A stretch of 11,790 bases of DNA from contig JABFVJ010000295.1 of the NCBI GenBank assembly GCA_013362835.1, positions 1-11,790 of the forward strand, written 5' to 3'. Shown here piece by piece: positions 1 through 6,121 of the stretch (the stretch's first letter is position 1; each line of letters opens with the position of its first letter). The stretch comes from Nonomuraea sp. (lineage in GTDB: Bacteria > Actinomycetota > Actinomycetes > Streptosporangiales > Streptosporangiaceae). The translations under genes were made by a program, and so were the position numbers. The notes beneath the pieces are model-generated. The model was given only the letters and a program-made list of their open reading frames with translations. It did not search any database and was not told the origin of the DNA.

Positions 1-817
1 CACGTGCTACCGGCACCCCTCCAAGGAGACCTGGGTCCGCTGCCAGCGCTGCAACCGCCCCATCTGCCCCGACTGCATGCGCGACGCGGCCGTGGGCTTC
101 CAGTGCCCCGAATGCGTGGCTCAGGGCAACCAGGGCATCCGCCAGGCCCGCTCGGCCTTCGGCGGCTCGATCGTCCGCACCCCCTACGTGACGTGGACGA
201 TCCTGGGCCTGCTCGTCGTGGTCTTCGGCGCGCAGCTGCTGACGGGCAACCTGGTCGGCGAGGAGCTGGCCATGCGGCCGATCTACGTCGCGGTCGGGGA
301 GTATTGGCGGCTGGTCACCTCGGCCTTCGTCCACGACGCCGGCGGCAACTTCCTGCACATCCTCTTCAACGGCTGGGCCATCTTCGTCATCGGCCCCTAC
401 CTCGAACGCGCCTTCGGCCATCTCCGCTACCTGGCGATCTTCCTGATCAGCGCGGTCGGCGGCTCGGTGCTCAGCCTTTGGTTCGACGCCCCGACCACCG
501 CGACGGTCGGCGCCTCGGGAGCCGTCTTCGGCATGTTCGGCGCCGTGCTCGTGGCCGGCCGCAAGCTCAAGCTGGACGTACGCGGCATCATGCTGGTGAT
601 CGTGCTCAACCTGGTGATCACCTTCTTGGTCCCCGGCATCAGCTGGACCGGACACATCGGCGGTCTGATCACGGGCACCCTGCTGGCCCTGGCGCTGGTC
701 TACGCGCCGAGGAAGAGCCAGGCGCTCTGGCACGCGCTGGCGATCGCTGGAGCGCTGGCCCTGCTGGTGGTGCTCGTAATGGTTCGCGTCCCAGCGATAA
801 TCAGCATCCTGAGCTGA
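1..817 (+). CDS. Rhomboid family intramembrane serine protease with N-terminal zinc-binding domain, 5' partial
   Basis: Membrane protease that cleaves substrates within their transmembrane segments; its substrates cannot be told from sequence. The reading frame is open from base 2 (first whole codon ACG), so the start lies outside the window; 271 residues are visible. The ATG at 77 is internal, because the codons before it encode a Cys-rich module (CYRH, CQRC, CPDC, then CPEC after the Met) typical of actinobacterial rhomboids and probably binding zinc. About seven hydrophobic helices follow. The conserved HILFN segment, the GASGAVFG motif with the catalytic Ser codon at 515-517, and the WTGHIGG motif with the catalytic His codon at 653-655 give the complete Ser-His dyad. 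It ends TGA at 815-817 and converges on crgA, with 35 bases between the stops. Likely only a few N-terminal residues are missing. Confidence 0.93.
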   Translation, partial: TCYRHPSKETWVRCQRCNRPICPDCMRDAAVGFQCPECVAQGNQGIRQARSAFGGSIVRTPYVTWTILGLLVVVFGAQLLTGNLVGEELAMRPIYVAVGEYWRLVTSAFVHDAGGNFLHILFNGWAIFVIGPYLERAFGHLRYLAIFLISAVGGSVLSLWFDAPTTATVGASGAVFGMFGAVLVAGRKLKLDVRGIMLVIVLNLVITFLVPGISWTGHIGGLITGTLLALALVYAPRKSQALWHALAIAGALALLVVLVMVRVPAIISILS

Positions 818-828
818 GCTTCCCCAGG

Positions 829-876
829 CTGTGGAAAAGACTGTGGAAAGAACTAACGCCAGCGGGTGGAAAGAAC
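829..876. repeat. Three copies of a GTGGAAAaGA motif between convergent genes
   Basis: GTGGAAAAGA at 831-840, GTGGAAAGAAC at 843-853 and an exact second GTGGAAAGAAC at 866-876 lie in the same orientation. The first two fall in the short gap between the rhomboid and crgA stops. The third lies in the last codons of crgA. The first copy, read TGTGGAAAA (830-838), is one base from the inverse of an actinobacterial DnaA box (TGTGGACAA). The role is unknown, and chance together with the crgA coding constraint could explain the third copy. Confidence 0.5.
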
Positions 877-1098
877 CACACCGAAGATGATGAAAACAAA
901 CCCGATCAGCAGATTCCAGTTCTGGAGGTCGCTGAAGAGGGGCGTCTGCGGGGCGACGTAGTAGATCGCGATCCACAGGATGCCGATGATCCAGGACACC
1001 ACCATGGTGGGGGCCAGCCAGCGCGGGCTGACCTTGACCTGCTGGGTCTTCTGCGGCGGCGTGTAGACCGCCTTCTTGCGAGCCTTGGACTTGGGCAC
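853..1098 (-). CDS. crgA: Cell division protein CrgA
   Basis: Small membrane protein of the actinobacterial divisome. In Streptomyces it influences septation during aerial growth; in mycobacteria it bridges FtsZ, FtsQ and PbpA-type proteins. The product is 81 residues: a basic start (VPKSKARKK), the family YTPP motif, then two transmembrane helices at about residues 27-49 and 61-78, joined by a short outer loop, ending STRWR. The start is the GTG at 1096-1098, preceded on the minus strand by AGGAG with a 7-base spacer. The frame stays open far upstream, but that extension is antisense to the sortase and pabA and is not real. Length and ending match the family. It stands alone, convergent with the rhomboid gene and divergent from the sortase gene. 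Confidence 0.95.
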   Translation of the reverse strand: MPKSKARKKAVYTPPQKTQQVKVSPRWLAPTMVVSWIIGILWIAIYYVAPQTPLFSDLQNWNLLIGFVFIIFGVVLSTRWR

Positions 1099-1230
1099 TG
1101 GATAACTCCTGCTGAGGGCCTGGGCTTCCGGATCGTCCACAGGCTCTTCGTTAAGCGTAGTTGAAGCGTGCCCCAGGATAGTCGCCACGCGCACGACATG
1201 GCGATCCCTCACGTCAGGAGATGTCGCGCA

Positions 1231-1243
1231 TACGCTGATCGCA
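1231..1243 (+). promoter_or_regulatory. Possible promoter for a leaderless sortase transcript
   Basis: TACGCT at 1231-1236 resembles an actinobacterial -10 box and sits six bases before the ATG at 1243, so transcription would begin at or near the start codon. No Shine-Dalgarno lies at a useful distance from that ATG; the AGGAG at 1216-1220 is 22 bases away. I cannot identify a matching -35 box. The divergent gap 1099-1242 must also hold the crgA promoter, which I could not place. Confidence 0.3.
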
Positions 1244-1866
1244 TGCGGTCCACGCTCCGGGCCGTGGGGGAGCTGAGCATCACCGCGGGCCTCGTCCTCA
1301 TGCTGTTCTGCGCCTACCTGCTCTGGGGCACCGGCGCCTACACCCAGAGCCAGCAGCTGCTGCTCCAGCGCGAGCTGGCCGCCGACAAGGCGGAGGAGGA
1401 ACGCGGCCGCCTCGACAAGATCGAGCTGGGCAAGGCCGTGGCCCTGCTGACCATCCCCAGGCTCGGCCACGACTACCGGTACGCCATCGTCGAAGGCGTG
1501 GACGCCGAGCACCTGAAGAAGGGCCCCGGCCACTACCCGCACACCGCCATGCCCGGCCAAGTAGGAAATTTCGTAGTCTCCGGCCACAGAACCACGTACG
1601 CCGCCCCCTTCAACGAGATCGACGAGCTCGAACGCGGCGACGAGATCATCGTCGACGCCCGCGAGGCCCGGTACACCTACCGCGTGACCTCCCAGGACAT
1701 CGTGGAGCCCACCGAGGTGGACGTCCTGGCCCCCGTACCCGGCAAGCCCGACATCCGCCCCATCCGCGCCTACATCACGCTTTCCACCTGCCACCCCGAA
1801 TACTCCGCCGCCCAACGCCTCATCGTGTACGGCGTCCTGAAGAAGACCGAGCTCAGAAAGGAATGA
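1243..1866 (+). CDS. Class E sortase
   Basis: Membrane-anchored cysteine transpeptidase that joins secreted proteins bearing an LAxTG-like signal to peptidoglycan. The 207-residue product has an N-terminal signal anchor at about residues 8-28 and a charged linker to about residue 60. The sortase barrel follows, with catalytic His115 in VSGHRTTY, Cys183 in TLSTCHPEY and Arg192 nine residues later in AQRLIVYG. All three catalytic residues are present. The TLSTC and YAAPF segments are typical of class E. The ATG at 1243 is chosen because the family begins just before the anchor; GTG 1168 and ATG 1198 are in-frame alternatives that would add a basic, unconserved extension. It is followed after one base by a small membrane protein gene and then pabA, so the three are probably co-transcribed. 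No LPxTG-like substrate is encoded here. Confidence 0.9.
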   Translation: MRSTLRAVGELSITAGLVLMLFCAYLLWGTGAYTQSQQLLLQRELAADKAEEERGRLDKIELGKAVALLTIPRLGHDYRYAIVEGVDAEHLKKGPGHYPHTAMPGQVGNFVVSGHRTTYAAPFNEIDELERGDEIIVDAREARYTYRVTSQDIVEPTEVDVLAPVPGKPDIRPIRAYITLSTCHPEYSAAQRLIVYGVLKKTELRKE

Positions 1867-1867
1867 C

Positions 1868-2026
1868 ATGTACGGCTGGATCTGGCGCAGGCTGCCGGGC
1901 GACACCCGCGCCAAACTGCTGACCGCCACCCTCCTGGTCGCGGTCGCGGGGGCCGTACTCTGGTACGTCGTGTTCCCGCTACTCGAACCCGCGGTGACGC
2001 TTGACGAGGTGACCGTAAGAAGATGA
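1868..2026 (+). CDS. Small single-helix membrane protein between sortase and pabA
   Basis: A 52-residue protein starting MYGWIWRRLPGD. A short amphipathic, basic N-terminus is followed by one transmembrane helix at about residues 17-38 (LLTATLLVAVAGAVLWYVVF) and a short acidic outer tail (LDEVTV) ending in RR. The ATG at 1868 has a good ribosome-binding site, AGAAAGGA at 1855-1862, inside the end of the sortase gene. Its TGA at 2024-2026 overlaps the pabA ATG (ATGA), so pabA translation is probably coupled to it. I recall similar small membrane proteins at this position in other actinomycetes, but no function is known to me. A partner or chaperone of the sortase is only a guess. Confidence 0.8.
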   Translation: MYGWIWRRLPGDTRAKLLTATLLVAVAGAVLWYVVFPLLEPAVTLDEVTVRR

Positions 2027-2595
2027 CCCGCCTGCTGGTCGTGGACAACCACGACAGCTTCGTGCACACGATCGTGCAGTACCTGCGCGTCCTCGGCGCC
2101 GAGTGCGACGTACGCCCGCGCGACGTCGTCAGCGTGGACGACGCCGACAGCTTCGACGGCGTCCTCATCAGCCCGGGGCCCGGCACGCCCGAGGACGCCG
2201 GCGTGAGCGTGCCCCTGGTGCTGCGTGCGGCCGAGCGCGAGAAGCCGCTGCTCGGCGTCTGCCTCGGTCACCAGGCCATCGCGGTCGCGTACGGCGCCAC
2301 CGTCGCCCGCGCGCCCGAGCTGGTCCACGGGCGCGCCAGTGACGTGCTCCACGACGGCAAGGGCGTGTTCGAGGGCCTGCCGTCGCCGGTGTCGATGACC
2401 CGCTACCACTCGCTCGCCGTGCTCCCGGAGACCGTCCCCGACGTGCTCGACGTGACCGCCCGCACCGACGACGGCGTCATCATGGGCCTGCGCCACCGCG
2501 GCGCGCCCATCGAGGGCATCCAGTTCCACCCCGAGTCGGTGCTGTCCGAACACGGCCACCGGCTGCTCCTGAATTGGTTGCGCGGGATCGTGTAA
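2023..2595 (+). CDS. pabA: Glutamine amidotransferase, aminodeoxychorismate/anthranilate synthase component II
   Basis: Cytoplasmic class I glutamine amidotransferase that releases ammonia from glutamine for a chorismate-using partner: PabB for 4-amino-4-deoxychorismate (folate) or TrpE for anthranilate (tryptophan). The 190-residue product has the full triad: Cys80 in GVCLGHQ, and His169 and Glu171 in FHPES. It also has the oxyanion segment ISPGPGTP and an N-terminal DNHDSF, where many relatives have DNYDSF. No partner gene lies nearby, so PabA versus TrpG cannot be decided from the sequence, and some bacteria use one subunit for both. The mycobacterial gene at this position is called trpG. 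The start overlaps the stop of the small membrane protein gene, and a strong terminator follows. Confidence 0.92.
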   Translation: MTRLLVVDNHDSFVHTIVQYLRVLGAECDVRPRDVVSVDDADSFDGVLISPGPGTPEDAGVSVPLVLRAAEREKPLLGVCLGHQAIAVAYGATVARAPELVHGRASDVLHDGKGVFEGLPSPVSMTRYHSLAVLPETVPDVLDVTARTDDGVIMGLRHRGAPIEGIQFHPESVLSEHGHRLLLNWLRGIV

Positions 2596-2628
2596 CACCC
2601 GCCTGGCGCAGAGCGACTACCAAGTGAG

Positions 2629-2667
2629 CGTCCCCGCCGTTGCCCCCGAGCGGCGGGGACGTTTCTA
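2629..2667 (+). terminator. Intrinsic terminator after pabA
   Basis: A perfect 11-bp stem (CGTCCCCGCCG at 2629-2639 with CGGCGGGGACG at 2651-2661) closes an 11-base loop and is followed by TTTCT. It begins 33 bases after the pabA stop. Confidence 0.85.
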
Positions 2668-2701
2668 TGTGCCAAAAACCAGGAAAACTCGCCGAACCGG
2701 G

Positions 2702-2743
2702 ATGAACTCCCTGAGGCCCGTGAACTCGCTCGACCCCCGGTGA
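2702..2743 (+). repeat. Imperfect 18-bp tandem repeat, also a 13-codon open frame
   Basis: Two adjoining 18-base units (2702-2719 and 2720-2737) agree at 13 positions. A further TGAAC follows at 2741, so TGAAC recurs at 2703, 2721 and 2741. Read as codons from ATG 2702 the stretch encodes MNSLRPVNSLDPR and a stop. No ribosome-binding site precedes it, and it lies between two terminators, so translation is unlikely. The rest of the gap 2596-2801 holds only the two hairpins. Confidence 0.4.
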
Positions 2744-2747
2744 ACGC

Positions 2748-2787
2748 CGAAGGGCCGCCCGTCCCGCAGAGGATGGGCGGCCCTTCG
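2748..2787 (-). terminator. Hairpin terminator after pknB (end of the fhaA-pknB operon)
   Basis: A 17-bp stem with one G-T pair (2748-2764 with 2771-2787) and a 6-base loop lies 14 bases beyond the pknB stop. Neither side has a T-run, as is common for actinobacterial terminators. It may stop transcription from both directions and so back up the pabA terminator. Confidence 0.75.
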
Positions 2788-2801
2788 TGTCGTCGGTGGC
2801 G

Positions 2802-4658
2802 TCAGCCGGTGAGGCCGTCGTCGCCGATCGGGTTGTCCTCGGTGGGCTGGTCGTCCGGCGGGAAGTCGTCGGTCGGCTCGTCGGAGGGCTGGTCGGACGG
2901 CTGGTCGCTGGTGGGCGGCGGCGCCGTGTCGTCAGGCCCGGTGGACACCACGATCGTGATCGTCGTGCCCGGCTGCAGCTTCTGACCCGCGGGCGGGTTC
3001 TGCTGGATGACCGTGCCCTCGGCCTGGTCGCTGGGCTGCGGCGAGACCTTCACCTTGAACCCGGCGCCCTTGAGCGTGGAGGTGGCGTCCCCCTGCGTGT
3101 AGCCGGTCACGTCGGGCAACTCGGTCAGCTCGAACGGCACGTAAAGGGTGACAGAACTGCCCTTCTCGACCTCGGTGCCCGCCGCCGGCTTGGTCTCGAA
3201 GACCTTGCCCTGCGGTTTGGACGACTGCTTGGTCTTGATCGTGCCGCGCAGCCCGGCCTGTTCCAGGATGGCCATCGCGTCCTCGGTGGACACGTTGAGC
3301 AGCCCGTCGGGGACCGCCACCTTCTCCTTGCCCTTGGAGACGAACAGCTTGATCGTCGTGCCCTTGTCGACCGACTGGCCGCCGGCGGGCTCGGTCCTGA
3401 TCACCGTGCCCTTGTCGACCTCGTCGCTGGGCTCCTGCACCACGTCGAACTTCAGCCCGAGCTCGGTGAGCTTGCTCTCGGCGTAGGCCTGCTTCTGCGT
3501 GGCGAGGGTGGGAACCAGGACCCCGGCGTCGGCCGGCGTGTCCTTCTGGCCGAACACGAGATAGCCGACCGTGACGAAGGCGCCGATGATCAGCAGCGGA
3601 ATGATGATCCACAACGCCGTCTTGACCGCGTTGCCGCCACCGCCGCCGGCGGCCCTGCGCCGCCCGACCCGGGTGCCGCCGTCGCCGTCGCCGTACTCGT
3701 ACGGCGGGATCGCGCCGGTGCGCTGCGTGGCAGGGCCCTGGGCCGCATGGGGGGCGGTCATCATGCGGGTGCCCTGGTTCTGCATGCCGGTCATGGCCAT
3801 CGTCTGGGCGTCGACCGGCATGCCGGACATGGCCCGCTGGATGTCGGCCCGCATCTCGCCCGCGTTCTGGTAGCGGTGAGCCGGGTCCTTGGCCATGGCC
3901 TTGAGCACGATGGCGTCGGCCCACGCCGGGATCTCGCGGTCGATCTGCGAGGGCGGGATCGGGTCTTCGCGGACGTGCTGGTAGGCGATGGCCACCGGGG
4001 AGTCGCCGGTGAACGGCGGCTGGCCGGTGAGCAGCTCGTACAGCACGCAGCCGGTGGAGTAGATGTCGCTGCGGGCGTCGACGCGCTCGCCGCGCGCCTG
4101 CTCGGGCGACAGGTACTGGGCGGTCCCTATCACCTGCGCCGTCTGGGTCATCGTGGCGGCCGAGTCGGCCATCGCGCGCGCGATGCCGAAGTCCATCACC
4201 TTGACGTCGCCGGCGCGCGTGATCATCACGTTGGCCGGCTTGATGTCACGGTGGACGATGCCGCCGCGGTGGCTGTAGTCGAGCGCCCGCAGGATGCCGT
4301 CGACCAGCTCGGCCGCGCGCTCGGGCAGCAGCCGCCGGTCCTGGCGCAGCAGGTCGCGCAGCGTCCTGCCGTCGACGTACTCCATCACGATGTACGGCAC
4401 GGGGGTGCCGTCGGTGGTGTCCTCGCCCGTGTCGTAGACCGCGACGACGGCCGGGTGGTTCAGTGAGGCCGCCGACTGCGCCTCACGGCGGAAGCGGGCC
4501 TGGAAGGTGTGGTCGCGCGCGAGGTCGGAGCGGAGGGTCTTGATCGCGACTATGCGGTCCAGCCGGATGTCTCGGGCGCGATACACCTCGGCCATGCCGC
4601 CGCGCCCGACGACACCGTCGAGCTCGTAACGACCTCCGAGTAGCCGAGGCTGAGTCAT
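2802..4658 (-). CDS. pknB: Serine/threonine protein kinase PknB with PASTA domains
   Basis: Transmembrane receptor kinase that controls peptidoglycan synthesis and division; its PASTA domains bind wall fragments or lipid II. The product is 618 residues. The kinase domain (about 1-275) has a glycine loop (GRGGMAEVY), Lys40 in VAIK, Asp138 in HRDIKPAN, Asp156 in MDFG, and activation-loop Thr171 and Thr173. These are the same numbers I recall for M. tuberculosis PknB, which supports the ATG at 4658 over the GTG at 4667. A juxtamembrane stretch leads to one helix (about 347-370) and three PASTA repeats (about 380-444, 445-510, 511-574). The mycobacterial protein has four repeats. A tail of about 40 residues, rich in Asp, Pro and Ser (repeated SDQP/SDEP), ends the protein. 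It is the last gene of the operon. The 83-base gap before it is the longest in the cluster. Confidence 0.96.
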   Translation of the reverse strand: MTQPRLLGGRYELDGVVGRGGMAEVYRARDIRLDRIVAIKTLRSDLARDHTFQARFRREAQSAASLNHPAVVAVYDTGEDTTDGTPVPYIVMEYVDGRTLRDLLRQDRRLLPERAAELVDGILRALDYSHRGGIVHRDIKPANVMITRAGDVKVMDFGIARAMADSAATMTQTAQVIGTAQYLSPEQARGERVDARSDIYSTGCVLYELLTGQPPFTGDSPVAIAYQHVREDPIPPSQIDREIPAWADAIVLKAMAKDPAHRYQNAGEMRADIQRAMSGMPVDAQTMAMTGMQNQGTRMMTAPHAAQGPATQRTGAIPPYEYGDGDGGTRVGRRRAAGGGGGNAVKTALWIIIPLLIIGAFVTVGYLVFGQKDTPADAGVLVPTLATQKQAYAESKLTELGLKFDVVQEPSDEVDKGTVIRTEPAGGQSVDKGTTIKLFVSKGKEKVAVPDGLLNVSTEDAMAILEQAGLRGTIKTKQSSKPQGKVFETKPAAGTEVEKGSSVTLYVPFELTELPDVTGYTQGDATSTLKGAGFKVKVSPQPSDQAEGTVIQQNPPAGQKLQPGTTITIVVSTGPDDTAPPPTSDQPSDQPSDEPTDDFPPDDQPTEDNPIGDDGLTG

Positions 4659-4673
4659 TTCCTGCACTGTCCC

Positions 4674-4742
4674 TTACCGTTCATCTTGGGTACCGGCCTG
4701 CTCGGGGGGCCGCCGGTGTCCATCATCGACCCCGTGGCGCAT
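4674..4742 (-). CDS. Possible 22-codon leader peptide at the pknA-pknB junction
   Basis: On the minus strand, AAGGAGG (4750-4756), within the last codons of pknA, precedes by 7 bases an ATG (4740-4742) that overlaps the pknA stop as TGATG. The frame runs 22 codons to a TAA at 4674-4676, is the same frame as pknB, and stops five codons before the pknB ATG. The peptide begins MRHGVDD and is hydrophilic. Its third codon positions are less GC-rich than those of the neighbours, which argues against a selected protein. It may instead deliver ribosomes to the weakly signalled pknB start, or be a remnant of a longer PknB N-terminus. Confidence 0.35.
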   Translation of the reverse strand: MRHGVDDGHRRPPEQAGTQDER

Positions 4743-6100
4743 CACGTCTCCTCCTTCGGCGGGTTTGTGTCACCCGGGTCCGGCGAGGCGGTCGGTGTCG
4801 GAGTTGTCGGTGTCCTGCTGGGCGTTGGGGTGGGGGTGGGAGTCGGAGTACGGGTGGTGGTCGGGGTCGGCTTCGGCGTCGGCTTCTTGGTGGGAGTAGC
4901 CGTCTTGCTTACCGTAGCCGACCGCGAGGGTACCGGCCGCGTCGACTTCACCGGAAGCACGGGCGGCCGCCGCGTGTGCTTCTTCGTCCGCGTGGGCCTG
5001 ACCTGCTCCGGGCTCTGCATCGGCGAACGGCTGGGCTCGGCGATCTCGGGCAGCTGCGGCGGCACGGTATCGCGGTTGGCGAACGTGATGGCGCTCAGCC
5101 CCACCGCGGCCACGCAACCGGCCGTCGCGACCAGCGCCAGCGTCCGCGCGCTCCGGCGGCTCCTCGGCGGGTTCTGGACGGTCGTCGCCGGGTCGAGGTT
5201 GCCGGTCGTCAGCTGGTCCTCGGGGGACGGCTCGCGTACGCGGAAACCCGCCGGATCGGTCAGCATGCTCAGGTCGGAGCCCTGCTCAAGCCCGCTGGCC
5301 AGCGACTCGCGCAGCACGTACGCCCGGTCGGCCGCCTCCAGCGCCGTGGCGGGACGCCCGCCCGGCTCCTTGGCCAGCAGCGTCATGACCAGCTCGCGCA
5401 CCGGCGCGGGCACGTCGACCCCGAGCGGCGGCGGCTGCTCGTTGAGGTGCAGCAGCGCGATGGCCACCTGGCTGTCGGCCCGGAACGGCGTGCGGCCCGC
5501 CAGGCACTCGTAGGCCACCACGCCGAGCGAGTAGAGGTCGGTCGCGGGCGTGAGCGGGAAACCCTGGGCCTGCTCGGGGCTGACGTACTGGGCGGTGCCG
5601 AGCACGGTGCCGGTCTGCGTGACCGGCGCGGCCTCCAGGGCGCGGGCGATGCCGAAGTCGGTCACCTTGATCGTGCCCTCGCGGGTGACCAGCAGGTTGC
5701 CCGGCTTGATGTCCCGGTGGATGATCCCCGAGGAGTGGGCCGCGTGCAGCGCCTTGGCGGTCTGGTGGACCACGTCGAGCGCCACCTCGGGCCCGAGCGC
5801 GCCGTTACGGCCCAGAATGGCCGACAGCGGCTCGCCGTGCACCAGCTCCATCACGAGGTAGGCGAGGTCGCTCTGCTCGCCGTAGTCGAAGATCTGGGCC
5901 ACGCCGGGGTCGGCGAGGGCGGCGGTGAGCCGCGCCTCGTTGCGGAAGCGCTCGCGGAACGTGGGGTCGGCGTGCATGTGACTGCGCAGGATCTTGACCG
6001 CGACCTCGCGGCCGAGCAGCTCGTCACGGGCGCGCCACACCTCTCCCATACCGCCCGTGGCGATGCGGGAGAGCAGCAGGTAGCGGTTACGGAGCCGCAT
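4742..6100 (-). CDS. pknA: Serine/threonine protein kinase, PknA-type, with Thr-Pro-rich outer tail
   Basis: Membrane kinase acting with PknB on growth and division. The product is 452 residues from the ATG at 6100. The kinase domain (about 6-260) has ATGGMGEVW, Lys36 in VAVK, Asp130 in HRDIKPGN, Asp148 in TDFG and the activation motif VTQTGTVLGTAQY, so it should be active. A cytoplasmic linker leads to one helix (about 320-340). The outer segment of about 110 residues has no folded domain: it is basic, then dominated by TP/PT repeats (about 403-437), and ends KEET. Such tails are often wall-spanning spacers or sites of O-mannosylation (inference). An in-frame GTG at 6121, directly after the pbpA stop, is an alternative start adding seven residues; neither start has a good ribosome-binding site. 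The lack of PASTA repeats and its position between pbpA and pknB support PknA. Confidence 0.9.
   Translation of the reverse strand: MRLRNRYLLLSRIATGGMGEVWRARDELLGREVAVKILRSHMHADPTFRERFRNEARLTAALADPGVAQIFDYGEQSDLAYLVMELVHGEPLSAILGRNGALGPEVALDVVHQTAKALHAAHSSGIIHRDIKPGNLLVTREGTIKVTDFGIARALEAAPVTQTGTVLGTAQYVSPEQAQGFPLTPATDLYSLGVVAYECLAGRTPFRADSQVAIALLHLNEQPPPLGVDVPAPVRELVMTLLAKEPGGRPATALEAADRAYVLRESLASGLEQGSDLSMLTDPAGFRVREPSPEDQLTTGNLDPATTVQNPPRSRRSARTLALVATAGCVAAVGLSAITFANRDTVPPQLPEIAEPSRSPMQSPEQVRPTRTKKHTRRPPVLPVKSTRPVPSRSATVSKTATPTKKPTPKPTPTTTRTPTPTPTPTPSRTPTTPTPTASPDPGDTNPPKEET
4820..4840 (+). other. G-quadruplex-type motif within the pknA tail codons
   Basis: Four G runs of 3, 4, 5 and 3 bases, separated by CGTT, T and T, meet the usual quadruplex pattern on the plus strand. 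This is the template strand of pknA and the complement of its Thr-Pro codons. More paired-G runs follow to about 4870. Folding is a prediction from pattern only. Confidence 0.5.
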
Positions 6101-6121
6101 GACCCAGCACGTTACCGTCAC

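Noticed and set aside
77..79. ATG at 77 as the true rhomboid start
   Set aside because: The upstream in-frame codons encode paired cysteines of a zinc-binding module that continue past this Met, so the gene begins outside the window.
4..1164. A 386-codon plus-strand frame overlapping the rhomboid gene
   Set aside because: It is a shadow of the rhomboid reading frame (Pro/Arg/His-rich, no domain) and also runs antisense through crgA.
1099..2598. Upstream extension of the crgA frame to 581 codons
   Set aside because: CrgA proteins are about 80-90 residues, a GTG with a good ribosome-binding site lies at 1098, and the extension is antisense to three plus-strand genes.
2702..2743. Thirteen-codon peptide gene (MNSLRPVNSLDPR)
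   Set aside because: No ribosome-binding site, and it lies between two terminators; better described as a tandem repeat.
4692..4717. ACCGGC/GCCGGT 6-bp inverted repeat between pknA and pknB as a terminator
   Set aside because: The stem is short, the loop is 14 bases and there is no T-run; it may be a weak structure but does not support a transcript end between the kinases.
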